From: Streptomyces sp.
GTDB taxonomy: Bacteria > Actinomycetota > Actinomycetes > Streptomycetales > Streptomycetaceae
DNA length: 35,620 nt
Direction: 5' to 3'
Assembly (NCBI RefSeq): GCF_031181555.1
Contig: NZ_JAPSKQ010000026.1
Span: 1 to 35,620, forward strand
The notes under the pieces are model-generated. The model did no database searches, was not told the DNA's origin, and saw only the letters and a list, made by a program, of their open reading frames with translations. Numbering within the stretch: position 1 is the first letter of the stretch; the number at the start of each line of letters is the position of its first letter. The translations under genes and the position numbers were made by a program. Below are positions 15,833 to 23,227 of this stretch, piece by piece.

Positions 15833-16597
15833 CTACGACCCGCGGCGGGGCCTGCCCCGGCGCGGTTTCTTCGGCGAGCCGCCGGTGCCTCTCCGGCGGC
15901 CCCCGGCGGCCGGCCTGCCCGCCGCCTGCTGCCGGCGGGCACCGTCCCGGTCGGTGCGCCGGGGTTTCTCCTGCGCCGCCTGCTGGGCACGGCCCCGGGT
16001 GCTGTTGACGGTCCGGCCGCGGACGATGCCGATGAAGTCCTCCACCCGGTCCGTCGTCGCGTCCTCGGGCCAGGCCAGTGCCACGCCCGACTCGGGGGCG
16101 TCCACGAGGGGCCGGTGGGTGAGGTCCTTGCGGTGGTGCAGCCGGGCGAGGGACAGCGGCACGACGAGCACGCCGATCCCGGCCGCGACCAGTTCGACGG
16201 CGTCGGCGGTGGTGGCGGGGCGTTCGAGGGCAGACCGTCCGGGCAGGGCCTCCCAGTCCAGGACGTCGTCGAGGGGGTGCAGCACGATGTCGTCGGCCAG
16301 GTCCTCGGGGGTCACCTCGTCGACCGCCGTGACGAGGTGGTCCCTGGGCACCACGACGACCGTCCGCTCGGTGTAGAGGGGGATCGCGCTGAAGACCGCC
16401 CGGTCGACGGGCAGCCGGACCAGACCCGCGTCGGCGTCCCCGCTCAGCAGCAGCCCCTGCGCCGCTTCGGCCGGCACCTGCGTGAGGGTCAGCGGGACGT
16501 CGGGCAGCCGCTCGTTCCAGATGCGCACCCATTTGTCGGGCATCACCCCGGGTACGTACACGAGCCGGAACGAGGGGGATACTTCCGAGCCTGTCAC
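15833..16597 (-). CDS. LysR-type effector domain protein without DNA-binding domain
   Basis: This 254-residue protein begins directly with the periplasmic-binding-protein-like fold of LysR regulators: SFRLVYVPGVMPDKWVRIWNERLPDVPLTL, GDADAGLVRLPVD, VVVVPRDHLV and AVELVAAGIGVLVVPLSLARL. No winged helix precedes it. The last 60 residues are an arginine/glycine/lysine-rich tail (from about 195) that could bind nucleic acid non-specifically. It starts with GTG at 16597. TAACCT (minus strand, 16609-16604) lies seven bases upstream, so the mRNA is probably leaderless. A longer version with an HTH is ruled out because the upstream DNA is the divergent promoter. It is paired with a DUF5997 gene, an arrangement I recall as recurrent in Streptomyces; a shared function is inference. 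Confidence 0.8.
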   Translation of the reverse strand: MTGSEVSPSFRLVYVPGVMPDKWVRIWNERLPDVPLTLTQVPAEAAQGLLLSGDADAGLVRLPVDRAVFSAIPLYTERTVVVVPRDHLVTAVDEVTPEDLADDIVLHPLDDVLDWEALPGRSALERPATTADAVELVAAGIGVLVVPLSLARLHHRKDLTHRPLVDAPESGVALAWPEDATTDRVEDFIGIVRGRTVNSTRGRAQQAAQEKPRRTDRDGARRQQAAGRPAAGGRRRGTGGSPKKPRRGRPRRGS

Positions 16598-16603
16598 CTG
16601 GCC

Positions 16604-16648
16604 AGGTTACCGGCCGTGGTCGGCCCTCGCGCACACGCTCGATACCCT
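16604..16648. promoter_or_regulatory. Back-to-back leaderless promoters
   Basis: The 58-bp gap between the divergent starts 16597 and 16656 holds two -10 elements. TAACCT reads leftward at 16609-16604 and TACCCT reads rightward at 16643-16648. Each ends about seven bases from its start codon, and neither gene has a Shine-Dalgarno sequence. Both transcripts should therefore begin at the start codon. Confidence 0.55.
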
Positions 16649-16655
16649 GGACACC

Positions 16656-17048
16656 ATGACGTCGCACCAGAGCACCCAGACGATGAAGCCCGCGACCGCG
16701 GCCAAGAAGCTGGGTGTGTACCTCGAGGCCACCCCCGCCGAGTTCCGGGAGGGTGCGGTCTCGCGGGCCGAGCTGAACGCGCTCCAGGCCGACCCGCCCC
16801 AGTGGCTGCGCGACCTGCGGCGCGACGGCCCGCACCCCCGCCCGGTGGTCGCGGCGAAACTGGGCGTCTCCATCGCCGGTCTCGCCCGCGGCGGGATCAC
16901 CGAGCCCCTCACCACCGAGCAGATCGAGACGCTGAAGCAGGAGCGTCCCGAGTGGCTGGAGCGGGAGCGCGCCACCCAGGCGGAGGTCCGCAGGGAAGCG
17001 GCGCGGATCAAGAAGCGCGACGCCGAACGCGCGGAGCGCGGCGACTGA
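16656..17048 (+). CDS. DUF5997 family protein
   Basis: This 130-residue basic protein matches the actinobacterial DUF5997 family: KPATAAKKLGVYLEATPAEFREG, LQADPPQWLRDLRRDGPHPRPVVAAKLGVSIAGLARGG, and a charged C-terminal helix (LERERATQAEVRREAARIKKRD). The central part resembles a degenerate helix-turn-helix (VVAAKLGVSIAGLARGG), so nucleic-acid binding is possible but unproven. The ATG at 16656 follows a -10-like TACCCT with no ribosome-binding site, suggesting a leaderless mRNA. It is divergent from an HTH-less LysR effector domain; the two might form one regulatory unit. Confidence 0.78.
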   Translation: MTSHQSTQTMKPATAAKKLGVYLEATPAEFREGAVSRAELNALQADPPQWLRDLRRDGPHPRPVVAAKLGVSIAGLARGGITEPLTTEQIETLKQERPEWLERERATQAEVRREAARIKKRDAERAERGD

Positions 17049-17071
17049 CCCGGCCCGGGACCGCCGCAGTT

Positions 17072-17089
17072 CCCTCAGGGCCCTGAGGG
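17072..17089. terminator. Palindrome after DUF5997 gene
   Basis: CCCTCAGGG followed immediately by CCCTGAGGG makes an 18-base perfect palindrome 24 nt after the DUF5997 stop. As RNA it would form a short stem with a tight loop. A terminator is the simplest reading; it could also be a dimeric protein-binding site upstream of the next gene. Confidence 0.5.
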
Positions 17090-17149
17090 CTCTCGGTGTC
17101 CCGGAAAACCCGAGTGCGGCGGCGCTCGGGGCTCTGGGACCATGCCCGA

Positions 17150-19330
17150 ATGGCTCACCGTCTCGAACAGTTGATCGTCCGGCGCACCCTTCGCCTCCCC
17201 TCCCCCACCGGTCCCTCGGGGGACGGGAGCGTCGCGGCGCGCCAGTTCGACGCCGCGCTGATGTCGGTCGGCTTCAAGCTCTCCGCCCAGCTGCTGGAGC
17301 GCCTGTCGGGACTGTCCGAGGGGACGGTCGTCGACACGGCCGTCCGCACCCTGGGCACCGTCCGGGAGACGGTCGGCGATCATGTGCGGCACAACGTGTA
17401 CTTCGTCGACTTCCCGGCGAACGTGCCGGACACCTTCGACTTCTGGATGCGCTGCGTCACCGAGGCGCTCGCCGACGACACCGCGCGCGAGAGCACCCTC
17501 GCCCGGCTCCGCACGGGCGTGCTGGACCTGCTCGCGCTGCCGTCGTACGGCACCTACCGGCACACGTACGCCGAGATGCTCGCCGCCCACGACGAGCTGG
17601 TCGCCGCCGCGGGCGACCGGGTGACGGTCCTGCACCTCGGCGGCGCCCTGGACGACGAGGTCACCGCCCTGTACCTGGCCCTCGCCGGGAGCAGCACCCC
17701 GCTGGGCGACGAGGGGCTGACCGACCTCGAGACCCTGGCCGGCGCGTGCGTGGCCGGACCGCAGCCCGAGGCGATCCCGGTGCGGGAGAACCGCGCGGTC
17801 GTCAACCGGGCGCGGCTCCGGGCCGGCGCGGACCTGCTGCTGGACACCGTGACCGACGTGCTCCGCCTGGCCTGTGCGCTGTCGGACGGTGACGTGACCC
17901 TCCGGGAGCCGACGCGGTTCCGGGCGCTGCCCCGGCCCGTGCGCCGCGCGCTGCTGGCGGGCCTCGACGCGGTGGTGGAGGCCTCTCCCGCCAAGTCGGC
18001 CGACGTCCACGCGCACCGGGAGGCGTTCAAGCGGCTCGGCGAGCGGCTGCACCCGCACGAGTACCCGCGGTGGCCGCACGCGGCCGAGGTGTTCGCGGTC
18101 GCCCGGGGCGAGAAGCGGGCCCGCTCCTTCGACAGCCGGGTGGAGGAACTGCTCGGCGCCGGTGACGTCACCGGCGCGGTGGCGCTGCTGAAGTCCGCCC
18201 CGGGCAGGCTGCTGCGCGCGCTCGACCGCCTGCTGCGCACGGCCGGCACCGAGGAGGAGCGCGACGCCGTCGCGGCCGCCGCCGAGGAGGTCGTGCCCCG
18301 GGTCTCGGGCCGGGTGGTGCTGGCGGTGCGGGAGCACCTCCACAACCGGGCCGGCGAGAAGGGCGGCCCCGGGGAACGCCGGGTCTTCGTGAACCGGCAC
18401 GGCCGTGCCCGGGTGGCCCCGGACGGCCGTGCGCCCCTGCCGGCCCCGGCGTGCCGGCGCCTGATCTCCGCCTTCGACGCCGAGGTGGGCCGCCGGCTGC
18501 CCGAGCCCGGGCACCTGCTGATCGACCCCGCCGTCCTGGACGTCGCGCTCCCCCTGAGCGGCCGGGCGACGGCGGCCGGACTCGGGGTGCTGCCGCGCGG
18601 CTCCGTGTCCGCGGTGGAGGGTGGGCTGCTGCGCTTCTTCGTGTACTGGAAGCAGACGGGCCGCTCCACCGACTACGACCTGTCGGCCCTGGTCCTGGAC
18701 TCCGGCTACCGGACCGTCACGTGGCTGTCGTACACGGCGCTGCGGGACGTGGAGGGCACGCACTCCGGCGACATCACCGACGCGCCCGACGGCGCCTCGG
18801 AGTTCATCGACCTGCGGCTGGACGCGGTGCGCGGCGACTTCATCGTGCCGCAGGTCAACATCTACTCCGGGGAGGGCTTCGAGGAGGTCGAGGAGTCCTT
18901 CTTCGGGTTCATGCTGCGGGAGGCCGAGCAGCGGGGCCGTCCGTTCGAACCGCGGACGGTGCGGATGAAGTCGGACCTGCGCGGCCCGGGCCGGGTCGCC
19001 CTGCCGCTGGTCTTCGTACGCGGCGACGACGGACGGTGGCACGCCAAGTGGCTGCACCTGTACCTCAAGGGCCATCCGTCGGCGAACCGGGTCGAGGGCA
19101 ACCGCGTGTCGGTGGCGGCCCTGCTGCGCGGCATCGTCGACCGCGAGCACCTCACGGTCCGCCACCTCACCGGGCTCCTGGCCGGCCGCGCCACGGCCGT
19201 GACGTCGTGGGACGGCGAGAAGGTCCCGGACGGCCCGGTCACCTGCATCGGGCTGGAACGTCCCGAGGGACTGCACCCGGACTCCCGGGTCCTCACCCCC
19301 GAAAATCTGCGCGACCTGATCCCCGCCTGA
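17150..19330 (+). CDS. SCO0854/MXAN_6230-type protein with C-terminal TerD-like domain
   Basis: This 726-residue cytoplasmic protein belongs to a family linked to tellurite/Ter-type stress systems. The N-terminal half is helical and family-specific (AALMSVGFKLSAQLLERLSGL, LPSYGTYRHTYAEMLAAHDEL, IPVRENRAVVNRARL, RFRALPRPVRRALLAGLD, RLGERLHPHEYPRWPHAAEVF). The C-terminal third (about 470-700) is TerD-like: LSGRATAAGLGVLPRGSVS, LRFFVYWKQTGRSTDYDLSALVLD, the calcium-site-like HSGDITDAPDGASEFIDLRL and VNIYSGEGFEEVEESFFGFM. Relatives I recall carry a central RING-type CxxC zinc finger; no such cysteine cluster is visible here. The ATG at 17150 has only a weak ribosome-binding site (TGGGAC); a GTG at 17096 overlaps an upstream palindrome. 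No other ter genes adjoin it. Confidence 0.78.
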   Translation: MAHRLEQLIVRRTLRLPSPTGPSGDGSVAARQFDAALMSVGFKLSAQLLERLSGLSEGTVVDTAVRTLGTVRETVGDHVRHNVYFVDFPANVPDTFDFWMRCVTEALADDTARESTLARLRTGVLDLLALPSYGTYRHTYAEMLAAHDELVAAAGDRVTVLHLGGALDDEVTALYLALAGSSTPLGDEGLTDLETLAGACVAGPQPEAIPVRENRAVVNRARLRAGADLLLDTVTDVLRLACALSDGDVTLREPTRFRALPRPVRRALLAGLDAVVEASPAKSADVHAHREAFKRLGERLHPHEYPRWPHAAEVFAVARGEKRARSFDSRVEELLGAGDVTGAVALLKSAPGRLLRALDRLLRTAGTEEERDAVAAAAEEVVPRVSGRVVLAVREHLHNRAGEKGGPGERRVFVNRHGRARVAPDGRAPLPAPACRRLISAFDAEVGRRLPEPGHLLIDPAVLDVALPLSGRATAAGLGVLPRGSVSAVEGGLLRFFVYWKQTGRSTDYDLSALVLDSGYRTVTWLSYTALRDVEGTHSGDITDAPDGASEFIDLRLDAVRGDFIVPQVNIYSGEGFEEVEESFFGFMLREAEQRGRPFEPRTVRMKSDLRGPGRVALPLVFVRGDDGRWHAKWLHLYLKGHPSANRVEGNRVSVAALLRGIVDREHLTVRHLTGLLAGRATAVTSWDGEKVPDGPVTCIGLERPEGLHPDSRVLTPENLRDLIPA

Positions 19331-19423
19331 CTGCTACCGTCGACCACGGCGAGGCCATGAACGGGCTTCCTTCTCCTTCCTTTCCTGAAATCAGTCCGTT
19401 CGCTCTCCTCGCCCTCGGCGTCG

Positions 19424-19460
19424 CACACCCCCGACCGGGACTCCCGGCTTCGGGGGTGTG
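19424..19460 (+). terminator. Terminator after the TerD-like gene
   Basis: CACACCCCCG at 19424-19433 pairs with CGGGGGTGTG at 19451-19460. Inside it, CCGGG and CCCGG form a second short stem with loop ACT. The hairpin starts 94 nt after the stop codon. Confidence 0.65.
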
Positions 19461-19504
19461 TCCGTCCGCGCCGGACACGCGGGAAAACGCCAGCCCCCGC
19501 CACC

Positions 19505-19632
19505 CTTCCGGCGAATAGAAATATCTACCAGCATGGCGACACGCCGGGCCACCGCGTGGACGACCGCGACACCGACGGCCCGCGTCCAGCACGCGCCCGC
19601 AGCGGCGCACCCGACCGTGCCCGGGGTGGGAC
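19505..19632 (+). promoter_or_regulatory. AT-rich promoter-like element before a hypothetical gene
   Basis: An AT-rich island, AATAGAAATATCTACC (19515-19530), stands out in otherwise extreme GC. TAGA and TCTA arms flank an AATA centre, so it could be both a -10 region and a symmetric site. About 100 nt of untranslated sequence then precede the ATG at 19633. No other gene is visible in this stretch. Confidence 0.3.
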
Positions 19633-20121
19633 ATGCACAGCGTCATGTGGAAGCAAGCCGTCGAGTGGCTGGCCGCGGCGGCCACGGATCCCCAGGAGTG
19701 CAAACGCGAGTGGGACCGGGGAACGGGCACGGCACTGCTCGCGGCGGGACGGTACTGGGACGTGCTCAGCGTGCCCGACCGGCTGGGGCTGCTCGCCCTG
19801 GACATCCTGTGGCGTGATCCGCTGAAGGTGCCCGGGCCCACGCTGGTGGACGTCACGGCCCGCAGAGTGGGGTTCTTCCTGCCGCCCGATCCGGTCAGCG
19901 AGTGGGTCGGGTCCGGTGTACGGCACGTCGGCCGGGGGTCCTGGGTCGCCGTACCACCGCCGTACCGGCCCGCCGGCCGCCTGGAGTGGCTCGTCCCGCC
20001 GGACGGCAGCGGCGCCCTGCACTCCCCCGGCGCGCTCGAACTGGCCCTGCGCAGGGCCACCGGCACGTTGGCCGCACTGGCGCCGGTCAGTGCGGAGCCG
20101 GCGGGGGCGGAGTGCTGGTGA
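19633..20121 (+). CDS. Hypothetical protein, conserved-looking, 162 residues
   Basis: I do not recognise a named family with confidence. The protein begins MHSVMWKQAVEWLAAAATDPQ and contains ALLAAGRYWDVLSVPDRLGLLALDILWRDP, VGFFLPPDPVSEWVGSGVRHVGRGSWVAVPPP and RLEWLVPPDGSGALHSPGALELAL. The pattern (a G-R-Y/F-W-D-V strand, a PP-D turn, then a P-P-D-G-S loop) faintly recalls the N-terminal primase-polymerase-like domain of Streptomyces bifunctional DNA primase/polymerase proteins. That is only an impression. Codon bias is strongly coding, no signal peptide or membrane segment is seen, and length is compact. GGGGTGGGAC directly before the ATG may serve as ribosome-binding site; a second ATG four codons on is possible. 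Confidence 0.65.
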   Translation: MHSVMWKQAVEWLAAAATDPQECKREWDRGTGTALLAAGRYWDVLSVPDRLGLLALDILWRDPLKVPGPTLVDVTARRVGFFLPPDPVSEWVGSGVRHVGRGSWVAVPPPYRPAGRLEWLVPPDGSGALHSPGALELALRRATGTLAALAPVSAEPAGAECW

Positions 20122-20415
20122 GTTCCTCGTGGGTGTCCTCGGCGGGGGGGGGCGGCCCGCGGGAGGCCGCAGCAGGGGAACCGGAACGGGAAAGGGCACG
20201 GACAGCACGGGTGCGCGCCCGCTCACCGTGGAGGCGGCGAAGGACGCCCACTGACCGTCGCGGTGCTCCGGAACGGCGTGGCCCCTGGCCCGCCACTCCG
20301 CGACGAGGGCCGTGCAGATCGGCGTATGGCCCGCGTACCCACTGGTGAGTTCGGCGTACGGCCGGCTCGCGGGGCCGTTCCCGAGAGGGCGCCGCGCCGT
20401 CTCAGTGCTGTCCAT
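20087..20415 (-). pseudogene. Small hypothetical gene on the minus strand, frame broken or uncertain
   Basis: The first ~65 codons from ATG at 20415 look coding: strong third-position GC (18 of 20 in one stretch read by hand) and protein-like sequence ELTSGYAGHTPICTALVAEWRARG, HAVPEHRDGQWASFAAS. Small Streptomyces hypotheticals with TALVAEWRARGR...VP..D.QW patterns are familiar to me. After residue ~70 the sequence becomes proline-rich low complexity, and this frame would run far into the opposite gene. A one-base shift at the run of nine G at 20144-20152 would instead give a sensible tail (EDTHEELTSTP) and a stop at 20087. Either the gene carries a frameshift or the homopolymer length is misread. 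The proposed end overlaps the convergent hypothetical gene by 35 bases. Confidence 0.35.
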
Positions 20416-20690
20416 ACCGGGCCAACGCACCCCGTGCGCCGGTGGTACGCGGGTGGCTCCGGGTCCACCGGGCCGGGTGAGGCCGCCACCCGTACGGAGG
20501 TGCACGCCGGCCGGACAGGCGTTCGGCGAAGGGGGCGTTCGTTCAGAACCCGGCCGGGCCGCACGTGCTCGGGCGGGTCGTGCGGCGGCCGCCGCCCCGC
20601 CCGGCCGAGTTCGGCTCCGACGATGATGACCTCGACGTCCGCCTCACGGCGAACGGGGTGGAGCCCTCGTCGGTCAGGTGGATGCCGGGG

Positions 20691-20721
20691 TTGACCCTCG
20701 ACCTTGTCGAGGGATCAGGGT
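20691..20721 (+). promoter_or_regulatory. MerR-type promoter with 19-bp spacer and internal operator
   Basis: TTGACC at 20691-20696 is a good -35. CAGGGT at 20716-20721 is a fair -10. The spacer is 19 bp, the elongated spacing typical of MerR-controlled promoters. CCCTCGAC-CTT-GTCGAGGG (20695-20713) forms perfect 8-bp arms inside the spacer, exactly where MerR proteins bind and untwist DNA. The next gene encodes a MerR protein starting 20 nt downstream, so autoregulation is very likely. Confidence 0.75.
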
Positions 20722-20741
20722 GTGGCGGTGTGGAGAGCGAG

Positions 20742-21845
20742 ATGCGCAGCATTGGTGAGATGGCCCGGGACAGCGGGCTGGGCGTGAGCGCCCTGCGGTT
20801 CTACGACCGTGCCGGTGTCCTGGTTCCCGCCCGGGTGGATCCGGTCAGCGGCTACCGCTGGTACGCCCCCGAGCAGCTCGACGAGGCCCGGCTGCTGGCC
20901 CGGTTGCGTCGCGCCGGCATGCCGCTGGCGGACATCCGGCTGGTACTGGCCGGCTGGTCCGGCGCGGACACCGACCTCGTACGACAGCTCCTCCAGGCGC
21001 ATCTGCGCCGTCTCGAGCAGGGGCTGTCCGATGCCCGCACCGAGTTCTCCGCGCTCCGAGCCCTTCTCGACCACAGGGAGAACCCCATGGCCCCGCCCCG
21101 CACCACCGCCTCCGGTCCCGTCCCCACCGCCGTCCGGCCGGCCGTCTCCGCGTCCGGACTGGCCGCCGCGCTGGACGCGGTCCGCTTCGCGGCCGGCACC
21201 GATCCGGAACTGCCGGTGCTCGGTGGGGTCCTGTTCGACGTCGAGGGCGACGCGCTGCGCCTCGTGGCCACCGACCGGTACCGGATGGCCGTGGCACGCA
21301 CCGCCGTCACCGGGCACGGCGGGCCCCGCGTCCAGGTCACCGTTCCGCTTCCGCTCGTCGACGCGATGCGGGCGCTGCTGGACGACGAGGGCCAGGTCCG
21401 GCTCACCGTGGACGGTGACCGGGTGACCCTGGAGACCGGTGACCGCCAGACGGCCGGCCAGTGCCTCGGCCAGGACTTCCCCGACTACCGCCGCCTCGTC
21501 CGCATTCCGGCCGGGCGGCGCGCCCTCGTCGAGGTGCCGGCCTTCCGGGAGGCGGTGCTGGCCGGCCCCGTCCGCGCGGGCGAGGTCCGCGCGCAGGACG
21601 GTGTGTCCTGCGACCTCAGCGTGCTCAAGGTGACGGACGACGGTGCGCCGGCCCTCGCCGGGGAGGGGGACGACGACCGGGACCTCGTCGCCGTGAACCG
21701 CGCGTTCCTGCTGGACGCGCTCGCCGCAGGCGGCAGTGACCGGCTGGTCCTGGAGATCGGCGCCCCCACGGCGCCCCTCGCGATCCGCCGGCCGGACGAC
21801 GAGGACACCTTCTCGCTCCTGATGCCGGTCCGGCTGGAGAACTAG
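20742..21845 (+). CDS. MerR regulator fused to DNA polymerase III beta-clamp domains
   Basis: This 367-residue protein joins two families. Residues 1-70 are a MerR winged helix (SIGEMARDSGLGVSALRFYDRAGVL ... GYRWYAPEQLDEARLLARLR), and about 75-108 the usual dimerisation coiled coil. From about 130 the sequence becomes DnaN-like: LPVLGGVLFDVEGDALRLVATDRYRMAVA matches clamp domain 2. DFPDYRRLV, AVNRAFLLDALAAGGSDRLVLEIG and the C-terminal LLMPVRLEN match clamp domain 3. The first clamp domain is absent, replaced by the MerR part. Clamp domains often bind small peptides, so the module may act as ligand or peptide sensor. The start is set by GGAGAG about 7 nt before ATG, though GTG at 20730 is in frame. 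A MerR-type promoter and a strong terminator bracket the gene. Confidence 0.85.
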   Translation: MRSIGEMARDSGLGVSALRFYDRAGVLVPARVDPVSGYRWYAPEQLDEARLLARLRRAGMPLADIRLVLAGWSGADTDLVRQLLQAHLRRLEQGLSDARTEFSALRALLDHRENPMAPPRTTASGPVPTAVRPAVSASGLAAALDAVRFAAGTDPELPVLGGVLFDVEGDALRLVATDRYRMAVARTAVTGHGGPRVQVTVPLPLVDAMRALLDDEGQVRLTVDGDRVTLETGDRQTAGQCLGQDFPDYRRLVRIPAGRRALVEVPAFREAVLAGPVRAGEVRAQDGVSCDLSVLKVTDDGAPALAGEGDDDRDLVAVNRAFLLDALAAGGSDRLVLEIGAPTAPLAIRRPDDEDTFSLLMPVRLEN

Positions 21846-21864
21846 GACTCGTCGCCCGTACGGA

Positions 21865-21910
21865 CGGTGCCCGGTCCGCGCACGGCCCGGCCTGCGCGGA
21901 CCGGGCACCG
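21865..21910. terminator. Strong bidirectional terminator
   Basis: Perfect 17-bp arms, CGGTGCCCGGTCCGCGC at 21865-21881 and its complement at 21894-21910, close a 12-nt loop. It lies between the MerR-clamp stop (21845) and the convergent antiporter stop (21976). Confidence 0.88.
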
Positions 21911-21975
21911 CCGCGGGCCCGAGCAGCAGCACGGACGCGCCGCGGCCCGGGCCCGTGTCCGGGCGGCCGGCCGGT

Positions 21976-23223
21976 TCACCGTTCGGGCGTGCTGTCCTGC
22001 ACCGGCTCGAGGGTCTCCGCGGCCGGTGTCGCGACGTGCACGGGCCGGGCGTCGGCGGATGCGGTGCGGCGGCTCGTCAGGCGCAGCGCGACGGGCTCGG
22101 TGTAACGGGCCGTGAGCGGGCCCAGGACGACCAGGATCAGGACGTACGCCGTGGCCAGCGGGCCGAGGTCCGGCTCGATGCCCGCGGTGACCGCGAGCCC
22201 GGCGATGACGATGGAGAACTCTCCGCGGGCGACCAGGGTGCCGCCCGCGCGCCAGCGGCCCTTGGGGGAGATCCCGGCCCGCCGGGCGGCCCAGTACCCG
22301 GTGGCGATCTTCGTCAGCGCGGTGACCACGGCGAGCGCGAGGGCGGGCAGGATCACCGGCGGGATGGAGCCGGGGTCGGTGTGCAGGCCGAAGAAGACGA
22401 AGAACACCGCGGCGAACAGGTCCCGCAGCGGTGCCAGCAGGTTGTGCGCGCCCTCGGCCACCTCCCCGGACAGGGCGATGCCGACCAGGAACGCGCCCAC
22501 GGCCGCCGAGACCTGCAACTGCTGGGCGAGCCCCGCGACGAGCAGCGTCAGACCCAGCACCACCAGCAGCAGCTTCTCCGGGTCGTCGCTGGAGACGAAC
22601 CGGGAGATCACCCGCCCGTAACGGACGGCGACGAACAGCACGAGCCCGGCGACGCCCAGCGCGATGGCCAGCGTGGCGCTGCCCGCGGCGAGGCTGACTC
22701 CGGCCAGCAGCGCGGTGATGATAGGCAGGTAGACCGCCATCGCCAGGTCCTCGAGCACCAGGATGCTGAGGATCACCGGCGTCTCGCGGTTGCCGAGCCG
22801 TCCGAGGTCGCCGAGGACCTTGGCGATGACGCCGGAGGAGGAGATCCAGGTGACGCCGGCCAGCACCACCGCGGCGACCGGGCCCCAGCCGAGCAGCAGG
22901 GCCAGGGCGGCACCGGGCAGGGCGTTCAGCGCCATGTCCACGAGACCGGCCGGGTACTGGGTCTTGAGGTTGGAGACCAGGTCGCTGGCCGTGTACTCCA
23001 GACCGAGCATGAGCAGCAGCAGGATGACGCCGATCTCGGCGCCGATCGCCACGAACTCCTCGCTCGCGCCGAGCGGCAGCAGTCCGCCTTCGCCGAACGC
23101 GAGGCCGGCCAGCAGGTAGAGGGGAATCGGGGAGAACCGGAGGCGTCCGGCGAGGCGTCCGAGCAGGCCGAGCCCGAGGATGATCGCGCCGAACTCGATC
23201 AGGAAGACCGCGGAAGAGTGCAC
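21976..23223 (-). CDS. CPA2 cation/proton antiporter (KhtU-like)
   Basis: This 415-residue integral membrane protein has about twelve hydrophobic helices and belongs to the monovalent cation:proton antiporter-2 family (PF00999). Evidence includes LLAGLAFGEGGLLPLG, IGVILLLLMLGLEYTASDL, GVTWISSSGVIAKVLGDLGRLGNRETPVILSILVLEDLAMAVYLP, LQVSAAVGAFLVGIALSG, and RDLFAAVFFVFFGLHTDP with KGRWRAGGTLVARGEFSIVI. It should export K+ or Na+ in exchange for H+. The GTG start lies four bases after the stop of the upstream TrkA-C protein, so the pair is translationally coupled like the B. subtilis KhtTU K+ efflux system. The C-terminal 35 residues are a polar tail. Confidence 0.88.
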   Translation of the reverse strand: MHSSAVFLIEFGAIILGLGLLGRLAGRLRFSPIPLYLLAGLAFGEGGLLPLGASEEFVAIGAEIGVILLLLMLGLEYTASDLVSNLKTQYPAGLVDMALNALPGAALALLLGWGPVAAVVLAGVTWISSSGVIAKVLGDLGRLGNRETPVILSILVLEDLAMAVYLPIITALLAGVSLAAGSATLAIALGVAGLVLFVAVRYGRVISRFVSSDDPEKLLLVVLGLTLLVAGLAQQLQVSAAVGAFLVGIALSGEVAEGAHNLLAPLRDLFAAVFFVFFGLHTDPGSIPPVILPALALAVVTALTKIATGYWAARRAGISPKGRWRAGGTLVARGEFSIVIAGLAVTAGIEPDLGPLATAYVLILVVLGPLTARYTEPVALRLTSRRTASADARPVHVATPAAETLEPVQDSTPER

Positions 23224-23227
23224 GCGC

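Noticed and set aside
12084..16835. A 1583-codon open frame on the minus strand
   Set aside because: It runs opposite the clearly identified DUF1680, DUF4142 and other genes, and its translation is low-complexity G/R/A/V. It is a typical GC-skew artefact.
20542..20690. Minus-strand PGIHLTDEGSTPF resembling the end of an SGNH hydrolase, and EADVEVIIVGAELGR in another frame
   Set aside because: The matches are a few residues long, in different frames, with no catalytic motifs nearby. At most this is an old gene remnant.
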